From Gonium pectorale (taxonomy: Eukaryota; Chlorophyta; Chlorophyceae; Chlamydomonadales; Volvocaceae), in NCBI GenBank assembly GCA_001584585.1, contig LSYV01000105.1, positions 2,382-66,381 on the forward strand: a stretch of 64,000 bases of DNA. The letters run 5' to 3'. Shown here one piece after another: positions 47,161-57,472 of the stretch. The notes under the pieces are model-generated. The model was not told the origin of the DNA. It saw nothing but the letters and a program-made list of their open reading frames with translations, and ran no database searches. The translations under genes and the position numbers were made by a program. Position 1 is the first letter of the stretch. Each line of letters begins with the position of its first letter.

Positions 47161-47483
47161 GTGTGTTTGAGTTTGAGCCGTCGCCGATGCTGACTTACGG
47201 CGACAACCAGGGGGCGCAGGCGCTAGTGCGCAACCCGATCATTCAGCAGCGCTCTAAGCACATTGACGTGCTGCACCACTTCGTGCGCGAGCGGACTGAG
47301 CGCGGTGAGGTGAAGTTTGCGGACGTGGAGACGGGGACGGGGCCCGGGGCCGGGGACTTCGCACGTGCATTCCGCACCGTGGTGCAGACTTACCGGTATG
47401 TGACCCCCTCACTCAAATCGTGTAGAGGATGGCTCGAAAGACCGAAGAACGGTGACCCTGGCATGTCTGCGCTCGAGTTTTAG
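47161..47483 (+). mobile_element. Ty1/copia RNase H fragment, inverted second copy
   Basis: Plus-strand copy of the same RNase H segment ('VFEFEPSPMLTYGDNQGAQA' through 'KFADVET'), nearly identical to the minus copy and placed head to head with it with almost no spacer. After 'DVET' near 47335 the sequence departs from the element and becomes unrelated. The arrangement is a fold-back: either a nested or inverted insertion, or an assembly artefact at the gap. Confidence 0.85.
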
Positions 47484-48982
47484 CTCGCGTGTGCTGCTCT
47501 GCGTCCGGGGAAGGGGAGAAAGGGGGGTGCGAGCGGTGGCAAGGACTTGGCAGGCGGTGTGTGGCACCCGCCGCAGGGCAATGTCCCAGATGCACGCACA
47601 TCGCCACATCTCCCAACGTTAGCTCGGCCGGCGGCGCGCGTCCTGCAGCACCGCAGGACCGCAGCAGGGCTGCAGCTGCTTGGCATAAAGGGAAATCTGC
47701 ACAGAAAGAGGGAGCCCACCTCTACGGTCATACATACCCGAAAGCGCGGCGTTGCGAGTAGGGCGGGCGGGTACAGAGCAAGGCATGTGACGTTCGTCCC
47801 GCCCCCAAAAGACCGGCTAACCAGCTTACCCGGTTTGTGGTGGACCACTTGTTGTCAAGGTCGAGCTGCGGTGTTGTTTTTGTCACGGCCACCGGTCCGA
47901 CGGCGCTTAGCGGTTACTAGACCGTCGTGCGCCCAGCCCACCCACCCGGCTTTTTACAGACGTGCAACGATGAAAGAAAAGAAAAGAAATCACGAAGTCA
48001 GAAGTCGTTGTGGCCGGCAGCGGTCAGGGCATGTTGACATGGCGGCACGCAGCAGCAGACCAAAGCACCGCATCGGGCCCTGGGCCGCATCGCTGCCTGA
48101 CCACACTCCCTTGCAGATTGTGGGCCGCCCTGCCTGCCTCCTCAATCACACGCCCTCAGTGCCAGGCCTTGAAACCCCCATGCCTTCCTTCCCCATCAGG
48201 TTGATTACGAACTGCACGTATGCAGCGGGCAGCGCATACACACGAGTCGAAACAGGATCAAGCCTTCCGCCCTGCGTTGTATGCTCGGGTTCGGGCCCAC
48301 TTAGGGCACAGTTCGAACAAGCGTACGACGCTTCCACTCTGCCCCACACACGGGACATGGGATCTCACCACGGGACTGAAAAGACAGCCGCTGCGCCTCC
48401 GTTTAAATTCCATCCTGCCGTCTCCAACCTGCCCAAGCGCTATGCTGGTGCTTGGGCCCATTCCACAGCCGTACGGCATGCCTTTGCACGTTTGCGGTCC
48501 ATCGACCCCCATGCCCGCAAGCCCGCCCCCAGCCCAAACCTCACCACTGCAGCGTACCGGGTATGTCCTTGCTGCCCCCGTAGTGTGGGGTGCGCTCCCT
48601 GGCAATTGTAATCCAGGTGCGCTGTAATCCAGGGTCGCATGCACCAGGTGCGGCAGCTGGTCAGCTAACCGTGGATAAGTCAAGCACTCAATAAAACGAT
48701 TTCCAACAAGAAAGAAGTGGTCGTGGACCAAGACCGTGCCGGCGTGCGTGGTGTGTAGCATAGTGTAAACAGTCTGTGCCATTTTGTGTGTTACACTTTT
48801 GCTGACCAGTTGAGATGAAGAATACACAAGGGATAAAGGGAAAGCCCCAAAAGCGCAAGGGCGGTTGAACTGCAACCGTCGACGCACATGCATGATGCAT
48901 CTTGATATGCGATATGAGATATCGAGCTAGAATTCAACACTTATTCACTTACTGTACCTAGAACCTTTGGGCACATATCGGT
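47484..48982. other. Intergenic region, no gene recognised
   Basis: A 354-codon open frame (47547-48611, plus) and a 211-codon one (48893-48258, minus) overlap here. Neither shows domain-like patterning, and long open frames are common by chance at this GC content. 48760-48797 contains an AGTGTAA...TTACACT inverted repeat that presents a TGTAA motif on each strand. Confidence 0.4.
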
Positions 48983-51254
48983 ATGCACCCGCTCCGCACT
49001 GACCGGCACGGCTACCGAAACCTAAGGGTCCCGGGATCACATCGTACAGCTGTCATTGTGCGTGCCAGCAACGATGTACACCGCATACCCGAACCCGCGC
49101 CAAGCGGCATGGACGTGTGGATCCTCGCCGGACAGTCCAACACAGTGGGTAGGTGATGCGGGATGCTTCAGGGTGGGGACGTTGGGAAGCCGCGGCTTTG
49201 CATGTGTGTCGAACGCGTTTGGTGTACTGGGATAAGGCCGGGTATGCGCTTGTTGGGTTGGCGGGTATGACCTCTCCTGCCGCTGACACTGATATGAAAC
49301 ACTGTTTTTTTGTGGGAAGGTACTGGCGGAGAGGCCAGGAACGGCGCAGACATCAAAGGGACAGATAGCCCTCCGATGACGAGAACCACCGAGACCCCTA
49401 CTTCGTGCACGCAGGCGACAACTCCCGTGACGGCACCCCCATGCCGGCCGCCTCCCAGCCGGTTCCGGGCCGCCTGCTGATGTACGACAGTACATGGTCC
49501 TGGCATGACGCAAGGCCGAGCGTGCACATGGGCATGTACGGCTTTGACCACCAGGTACAGTGTGTACGACACGGTGTGTGAAACGACTGTGACATAGGCA
49601 GGCTGGGTCGGAGCCTGCTACGACTGTGCCTTTGCTTGGCCCAGCGTAGGGCCCCCCCCCGCCATCCCTCCTGCAGTATCGAACCCCTCCCCCGCCCCGT
49701 GCCGGTGCCCCGGCAGGACAGGACAGCTGCGGGCCCGACATGGCCTTTGGGCGGACGTTGCTGGAGCTGGGCGTCGCGCAGCGGGTGGGCCTGGTGCCGA
49801 CCGCGTCCGGCGGCACCACGCTGGCCGACTGGCGGCCCGGCGGCCCGCTGTACGGCGCCATGATGGAGCGCACCCGTGGGGCGCTGGGTGCGTTGCCGGG
49901 CGCGGGAGAGGAGCGTGGCCGACTCGCCGGTATGATCTGGATCCAGGCAAGTGCCCCCATCGGCGAGATGGCAGGAGCCCTTCAGGGTTGGGATATATGC
50001 AGCTGCCGTACTCGGCTCTGCTGCACCCACGCCTCAGCTTTTTGGGGACCGGTTGTCGGCCGTCACCCTGGCTGCGACCTGCTGGCTCGGCGTTGTGACC
50101 GTCTTACTTGGGCAGTAGCAGGCCGGGCTGCGGCGATGCCGGGCACGGGGTCTCTTGTTCGGGGCTTCCTCGTGTTGTGTGCATGCAGGAGCATGTGGCC
50201 GATTCCACGGTCCACGGTCATTGACTGGCCCCACTGCAACCCGCCGTTGCTCAACCCGTGGGCAGGGCGAGGCGGACGCACGGGAGGAGACTGCGGTGGC
50301 GGAGGAGCACGGGCGGCGCCTGGAGCGCCTCATAGCCGACATGCGTGGCGACCTGTCGCCCTACCACCCGCAGGCAAGGTTTGGAGTCCGGTTATGCCAG
50401 GCCAATTCAGCGGCCTCTGTATTGTATTGAGTTTCCCAAAGCTAGCCCTTCCGCCTGTGGCTCGTTCGCTGGCTGCTCAGGCGACAGATGAGCGGGCAGC
50501 GGCATGCATGGCCATGCGCCAGCGCAACTGCCAACTGCCAACCCGCAACTTCTGAACTTTGCAGCGCACACACCCACCACCCTGCCAGCTCTCTCGCTTC
50601 CCCCACCAGCGCAAGCACGCAACGGCCTGATCGCGCGGACGCCCCGCAGCTGCCCGCTGCGACGGCCTTATGGCAGCCTCTTGGTGCTAACACGCCAATG
50701 CCGGATAGCTGCCTGTCACCCACACCTCAAAGGGCACCCTCTGGCTGCTCCCACAACACCCCGTTCCTACCCAACTCTGTCCCTCCTGACAGCTGCCCAT
50801 CGTTCTGGGCGTGATGGCTGCCCGCAAGCGCGGCAACATGCCCCACATCGCCAAGGTGCGCTGCGCTGCGGTGCGGTGCGATGCGCGACCCCGCTGCCCG
50901 GACCAGCAGCCTTGCTGGCCAGTAGAAGTCACACATCGACAATTGCACTCCCGCCTGCCGGCCTGGCTTTGATGGGTTGAGCCTGACGGGGGACTTCCCT
51001 ACTCCCCCGTTCCTCGTCAACTTCATTTGCCCCCACGACATCCCGCTGTCGCTCGCGTTGCTCCTGCGCAGGTGCGCGCCGCGCAGCTGGCGCTGACCCT
51101 GCCGGCGCTGGTCAAAGTGGATCTCGCTGGATTCGAGTTTTTTGAGGAGTACGGCGGCTTCCACGTGCACCTCACAAAGGACGGCGCGTGCGCGCTGGGG
51201 GCGGCCATGGCGCACGCATTCTACGCCGCGTCAGCGCGCGGGCTGGTGCGTTGA
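48983..51254 (+). CDS. SGNH/SASA-type carbohydrate acetyl-esterase-like protein
   Basis: The family (sialate O-acetylesterase-like, CE6/DUF303 in plants) removes acetyl groups from sugars or wall polysaccharides. Six exons: 48983-49148, 49394-49554, 49722-49946, 50266-50373, 50793-50855, 51072-51254; 906 bases, 301 residues. Block I 'WILAGQSNTVG' supplies the Ser nucleophile (Ser52). Then come 'MYGFDHQ', 'GPDMAFGRTLLELG' with 'GLVPTASGGTTLADW', 'MIWIQGEADA' and 'LPIVLGVMAARKRG', and finally 'HVHLTKDG'. The Asp normally three residues before the last catalytic His is not seen (Phe there), so activity is uncertain. Introns 3 and 4 begin with GC instead of GT (CAG|GCAAGT, CAG|GCAAGG). ATG 48983 is the upstream in-frame start; ATG 49109 is the alternative, giving no N-terminal extension. 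Exon 2's acceptor is the least certain boundary. No signal peptide is obvious. Confidence 0.85.
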
Positions 51255-52436
51255 CAGCGACGGGGCTGGTGAGGTGCCCCGCCGGAGCTACATTGCTTGT
51301 TTGCTTCTTTAGTAACGTTGAGGGACGTCGTCGCCTGCGGTGGCTCATCATTCGCGTCACACATCTGCGCCCAGCCTGTGTTTGCTGAACACCGGCAGCT
51401 CTGCGGGCGGTCCAGGGCGTCTCTAGGGGATCTCCTGCGGGCGCCCGACTTCCGGGCAGGGAGGGCCGTAGCTCGATGAGCGGCAGACAGCCATGGGGCC
51501 TTTACATAAGATAACATACTCGTGGCATATGCTCACGAGGGATGTGTCAGGCATGCGGCAAGCCGCGGCGATTGTTCTCGCAGGGGCTAAAAAGGGTTTG
51601 ATGTGTCTGGCGCTCGCTGCCAATGTGCCTTCGCTTCGCAGGTATCAGGGCGGGGGAGGCTCTGACCCTGCTGGGGGCAGGCGGCGTAAAGTCTGGCAGA
51701 CAGGCACCCATGATGCATCGGTAGCCGGCAGCGTCGGGAGGCCGAGGTAGTGGAACGGCGGCTGTGTTCTGAGTGCCACTAGCACAAGGAGCCCGGATCG
51801 TGACGCGTTGGGGCTGCATGCCACGTGGCGCAAATCTCGGGGTTAACCTGCTCCTGCGCCTGCGTGGTCGGGTATGCGTTCGTCCATTGGTTTGCGGTGG
51901 TCGGGTATGCGTTCCTCCGTTGGTTTGCGGTGGTCGGGTATACGTTCGTCCATTTGTTTGCGGGGACTGCGGCCACAAGGATGATAACCTTCGGTTTAAT
52001 GCGATATTCGCTACCCGACGGAGTGCAGCTGCACGGAACTGGCCGTGAATCGTCGAAGGCTGCAGGCTTGGTCTTCGTTACGGCCCAAGCGCGATGGGGA
52101 TAAAGCTTACGCTGGTGATTGGCACATACTGTTCCTGACTGCTTCTGCCCGTTGGCGACGGTTGGCATTGCATTGCTGGACGCTGCTCTTATGCTCAGCT
52201 CTTGGGCTCAGAGTTTGAGCAAGCATTCGCTTCTTGACGGACGTGGTTACGCTGGCACAGCTGGTCGAAGGAAGGTGACGATAACCCGTAGCACTCGTAC
52301 AACTCCGAGTACTTAATTGGGTCAGCGCTTATTGGGCTTGCATTCCATAACTTTCGGCAATCCCACAATTTTTTTAAATAGCTTAACTATTGTTGTTGTT
52401 GCTAACAGCTTCAGTCGCGGGACTGCGCCCACCAGG
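51255..52436. other. Intergenic region with 33-bp minisatellite
   Basis: No gene recognised between the esterase-like stop and the TPX2-like start. Apart from the three-copy minisatellite at 51866-51964, nothing stands out. An in-frame upstream extension of the TPX2-like ORF from 52317 to 52436 is probably 5' UTR. Confidence 0.5.
51866..51964. repeat. 33-bp tandem repeat, three copies
   Basis: Units start at 51866, 51899 and 51932 and begin GGTCGGGTATGCGTTC. Copies differ at only a few positions. The 33-base period would be 11 residues if translated, but no gene context supports coding. Confidence 0.95.
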
Positions 52437-55400
52437 ATGGCAGCTGCGCTTGAGTCCCGAGAATTCCTCGCTTCCTGCCTTCGAGCTGCGCTTGAAGACC
52501 CCGACCTGGTGGATGCCATCACGGACACGGCCATGGACGGGGGCCTGAGCGCTACGCAGGTCGCGTCCGGCGGTATCAGCGTCGAGCAGCTGAAGGACAT
52601 GCTGTTTCTCACCTCTGATGAGGCGCAGCTATTCTACAACGTCTGCCAGGCTATGGTGAAAAAGGAGGCTGGTGGGTTTCCCATCGCGCTACATACATCT
52701 TCCGCTGAGGCCAGAAGTTGTGCCTGCTGCTACGCAGCTCACATAGATGCCACTTATTCATACGCGTTGCATTTAGTGCGCGATATGGAAAGCGGCGCTA
52801 CGGGCGCGGCGCTTTCAGTTACGACCCCCTTATGCAGCTCTATCGATATAGCAAATAGGTACTGCTCTATTGCATTCACAACTTCTGAATCCTATCGCCA
52901 CCCTGTGACCCCGCAACTGCACCCTCCCGCAGACGCCTTCCGCGCCCAGCACCCGGATACCCTCGGCCTAAAGCTGCGGGCCACTCCTTCGGGCAATGTC
53001 TCCCTCCGCTTCGCCTTCAACGGTCAGCAGCCGGCCCCGGCTGTGCCCCGTCTCGCTTCTGCGGATGCCTCCCCGCCATTGACCTACGCGGAGCCGCCGG
53101 CCACTCAGCAATCTGTCACCCTCAGCTCCCCCGCGGCCAGTGCCTCCGGCCTGGATGCTGCTATGGCGTCGCAGCCTAGCAGCCTTGCGGAGGCGAAGCC
53201 CTGCGCTGTCACCGCGGACCCCCCGGCTGCCGCCATCATCGAGCCCCAGCCCTCAGGCGGCTCCTTTGTGCCGCACCTCTCCTGGTCTGCCAGCGTGCCG
53301 CAGCAGTCTGGCGCCGTGGACGAGCCCCAGATCTCCGGCGCCGTCGGCGAGCCGCAGCTACCTGGCACGGCCGTCATTCAGTCGCACCCTTCAGGCACGG
53401 CCATGGAGCTGCAGGCGTCGTCCGACCCTGCCGAGCCCGAGCCGCTGGTTGAGATTATCGAGACCACCACCGTTGTGGTGGTGTCGCGCCGGTCCCTCTC
53501 CCCCCGCTCCTCCAAGAAACTCCTCGAGTCGCCCATGCCGTCGATTCCGTCGCTGCCGCCCCTGCCGCGCCCGTCCTCCTCCATCTCCAGCATACCCTCC
53601 CTGCCGATTGCTGCCGCTGCCGCCGCCCTTGCGACCCCGCCCCCGGAGCCCACCAGCGCAGCCACCCCCCAGACCCCCGTCAGCGCCATATCCAGCGCCA
53701 CGGCCGCCGGCGCCTCCACCCCGCGACCGCCCAAGCCCTCGCCCAGCCCATCCGGCGCCGCCCGCCCCAAGTCGGCCATCCCCAAGCCCGCCCAGCTGTC
53801 GCTGACGCCTGAGCACAGCTCCCCGGCGGTGCTCGCCGCCACCAGCCTGGCCCCCTCCCCCGCGCCCTCTTCCACCTCCTCGGCCAAGTCGACGCCCCAC
53901 TACCTGCGCCCCACGGCCGCGCACCGCGCGCGCACCACCAAGGAGGACAGCCCCGGCCCGCTGCCGTCCGTGCCCGAGGAGCAGCAGCACGGCAGGGCGG
54001 GGCAGGACCTGCGCCGCAGCCGCAGCCTGTTTGACCGCATGGCGTCAACGCTGCTGGCGCCCACGCAGGCATTTGTGGCCCGCGTCACTGGCCGCTCCGA
54101 GGAGATGAAGGCCAAGAAACGTGCGTTGCTGTCTTGCCGGGTTCGCGGGTTATGGTTGTCTCGACCCCATCTCGTGTGGCATCTCTCACACATCCCGTCC
54201 ACGCCTGCGTACCCTAAACCGGCCTTTCCTTGCCCCCGCCCTCCTTCCCGCACCCAGAGTCCCCGGTGACAAAGGCCTCGGTGCAGCTGGAGCACCTGCT
54301 GGGCAGCCCCGCCGGCCAGCGCGTCACCAAGCCCGAGCCCTTCTCGCTGGCCGCCCGCGCGCGCGGCGCCAGCTGCATGCTGACCACGGAGGAGCTGCGG
54401 CTGGCAGAGGCGCGCGAGAAGACCTGGAAGTGAGCAGTGCGTGCGGACTGGGCCGGGGAGGACACCGGGCCCGGGGTTTGCCGTGGGTGCGAGCGCGCTG
54501 ATCCTAATCACTCCACCGCGATCACGCGCCCACGCCAATGTCCTCATCCGCCCATCTCCTCCCGCCCGCCCGCCCGCCCGCCCGGCCAGGCGCAACCCGG
54601 TGCCCAAGCACGTGCACGAGTCTCGGCCCATCGTGCCCGTGGTGCGCTCGGAGCCCAAGAAGCCGGCGGCCATCTTTGAGCCCTTCAACCTGGCCTCGGT
54701 GGAGCTGCACAACAAGCGGGTGGGTGGGGGGTTGGGAGCGTGGGCTGGGAAGAGTGGTGGGGTTGGGACACAAATAAACGACCTGACGTGCGAGTGCTGC
54801 GGGCTGCGGGACCAGTGGAGGTCACCCCTGACTACTGAGCCCGCCCGCGTGCCGAGGTGATTGCCCTGCCGACTGAGGAGAAGCGTACGGAGGCGGCCCT
54901 TGCCTTTGAAGATCCTCCCACTACCCCAGCCTTGTCGTGCTCAGCCGCCGGTCCTGCCCCGTCCCGCCCCGCAGATGGAGGAGAAGCGCAAGAAGGAGGA
55001 GGAGGAGGCCAAGGCGGAGGAGGAGGCGCGCCAGTTCCGCGCGCGCGCCTTTGATTCGCGCATCGCCGCCGGGCCGCTGACGCCGCGCAAGCCCGCCGCC
55101 AGCCCGACCACGGTGGGCGTGGCGCCCGTGTTTGCGAGCGACGCGCGCATCGCGCACTACCACGAGGTGGTGGAGCCCGTCAAGAAGTCCAAGGAGGCGG
55201 AGGCCAACCGCGAGAAGCTGGTGGGTCGGCGGGGCACTGCGGGGCAGCTGCAAAACGGACACGCTCCCGGCATTGCGGGTTTGGGCGCGTGGGGGAGAGG
55301 GAAGGCGAATCCCAGGGGCATGCCATGTCCATGGGCATGTCATGTTCGTCGGGGTGTTGGCGGAGAGAACTCAAAAGGACCCGAGCATAGAACCCGGGCC

Positions 55401-56018
55401 CGACCCCCACGCTGGTTTGTCCCTATCTCCAACCCCATCTTCCTCTCCACCCCACCCCCCTCCCAGGAGGCTGAGCGCAAGGCCAAGGAGCTGGAAGACA
55501 TGTCGGTGGAGGACTTCCGCAAGACGCTTGAGTTCAAGGCGCGCCGCATGCCCGACTTCTCGTCCCCCTTCCGGCCGGACCTGACGCAAGCCAAGCCCAT
55601 CACCGAGGCGTCCGAGCCGCAGCTGCACACCGTCAAGCGTCTGGGCGCTGCGCCCTCGCCCGGCGGCCGCGAGGACAAGGAGGGCCCTGGCCTGGGCCAC
55701 GGCTGCTACGACGGCGCCGGCTACGTGGACCCCTTCTTTGCGTCACTGCGCAAGTCAACCAGCGTGGCCTTCAGCGGCGGCGCCCGCAGCAGCGCCGCCG
55801 CGACGGCCCGCCGCAGCGCCATGGTGCGCCAGTCGGCGGCCGCGGCCTGTGGCCGCCCTGGCGGCGGGGCCGGCAGCCCGGGCGTGCGCGGCAGCGTGGG
55901 CACGGCGCTGCAGGCGGCCATCCGCGCCGCGGCGCGCGACGCGGCGCGCGATCTGGAGGCTGCGGGCTCTGCCAGCAAGCGGCGCGCCGCCAACGTGGGC
56001 AGCCCCGCCGCAGCCTAA
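52437..56018 (+). CDS. TPX2-domain microtubule-associated protein
   Basis: TPX2-family proteins bind microtubules and act in spindle assembly or cortical arrays. Six exons: 52437-52671, 52933-54120, 54258-54429, 54590-54719, 54975-55220, 55467-56018; 2,523 bases, 840 residues. Start: ATG in a good context beginning 'MAAALESREFLASCLRAAL'. Residues 1-78 look helical. Residues about 79-470 are Pro/Ser/Ala-rich and low complexity, probably disordered. Residues 475-657 hold repeated TPX2-like Lys-Pro-Glu-Pro-Phe and Phe-Glu-Pro-Phe motifs and an acidic/basic coiled coil ('MEEKRKKEEEEAKAEEE'). Residues about 658-720 are the TPX2 C-terminal signature: 'LEFKARRMPDFSSPF', then 'TEASEPQLHTVKR'. The tail is Ala/Arg-rich. 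It lacks a recognisable Aurora-kinase-binding N-terminus, so canonical TPX2 versus a TPX2-like plant-type MAP is undecided. Confidence 0.82.
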
Positions 56019-57472
56019 GCCTGCCGCCGAGCGCGACCGGCGACTCATGCGTCGGAGATATTATGAACCGTGACGGCGGTGCACCGAAATAGGCGAGCCG
56101 AGCCTCCCAACCCCGTGTTTGCGGTGCAACCCATGCGCCTGCGCGGATATTTTGCATACCCAATAGTCTCCTAAAGGTGGATGTTACTAGGCCGTGTCCT
56201 GACCGCACCCCACCATACCCGGCCCGTACCCCTGAACCGTACGGCCGCTACATAACCAGCCTCCATTCTCAACCGATAGCCATGTGGCGGATTTTGCTCT
56301 CCGTTCCCGGTCAGCTAGTGTGAGTATTCTTAACTCTTTAGTGTGCTGTCTGGACTGCTGAAGTTTAGGCGGTGTGCACTGACTGCGCTGCGCCCATCCT
56401 GTGCCGCATGCCCCTGTATGTCCGTTGCTGCTTGTCCCATACATATCTATTAGGCTATGCGCCCAGGATTCCTGGAAGCGGCTGAGGAAGCCGCGCCGCA
56501 AACACTCACTCACTTATTTCTTCTGGCTGTGCCGCAACGGCATGTGTAGTGATGACCGTAGGGCGTTTCGACTGCTTAGAGCAAGGATGGCCGCCGCTGT
56601 GTGTGTTTCCTCCAAGAATTTGATTTAATTAGCATCAGAGAAGTTAGTTCATAGTTCCTAGATAAGGTGGCAAGAGCACGCGCACTCCATCACGAATGTA
56701 ACGTATCACACGGGTTCGCAACTCTGTCACATGCCTTTGTGGGACGGTGAGGAAACGACGGTGCCCACCTACCCACGCATGCACAGAGTAACCACCACCA
56801 CTGAATTCGCACGCTCTGCGAGTTGCCAGCCTTGCATGGAGTCCTCGGGGCAGCCCACCCCGTCGGCCACCTCCCCTCACGGCATCTGTTCGGTTGTCGG
56901 GCCACGTACTGCGCCGCGCAAGCCAAGCCCTCACGGGCCCCACACAGCAGTAAAGTGTGCTGACAGTACGACATGTGGCACATACAACATCGTGGATGTC
57001 CGGACGACGCTCCGCACACGCGTGTACTGTCACCGCTGCTCAATCGAATAAACGCTAGGAGGGATGGCCTGACACGTGGGGAGCGCACTTGCAGCGTGTG
57101 AGGCACTCGTGGGTCAGCACTCCCGGCCCGGTAGGCCCGGTCAGCTCTCAGCTCTGGCTCTTTGGCACCAAGCAAGCCGCGCACTCCCCCCCCCCGGGGC
57201 CGGCGCCACGCCTTGCGGCGCAGCTCCTTGAGGCAATCGCGCACACAGCCTGTCCACAGCACCGCTCGTCCCCCGCCTCACGGCGGTTGGAGTCGCCGCA
57301 GCACCACGGGCCCACTCTATGAGGCTCTCGCTGCTCTCACGCTGCCGCCCCGCGCTCGCCCCCCTCGCTCGTTGCCCTCCGCTCCCTTCGTGTTGAAGAG
57401 CTGCCGCCCCGTGGCCGAGCCAGTACCGGTCCCGGAGCTTACTCCTCCTGCCCGCCTCCTCCCCGTCGCCCC
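56019..57472. other. Convergent intergenic region
   Basis: Lies between the 3' ends of the TPX2-like gene (plus) and the carrier gene (minus). A plus-strand TGTAA at 56697-56701 could end the TPX2-like transcript. No gene recognised. Confidence 0.5.
56697..56701 (+). terminator. Possible polyadenylation signal (TGTAA) of the TPX2-like gene
   Basis: A TGTAA motif downstream of the stop codon at 56018, giving a 3' UTR of about 680 bases, which is within the range for green algae. Short motif, so only suggestive. Confidence 0.35.

Noticed and set aside
47547..48611. 354-codon open frame on the plus strand
   Set aside because: No recognisable domain, no intron-like structure as in the real genes here, and a similarly long open frame overlaps on the other strand; likely a chance frame in GC-rich DNA.
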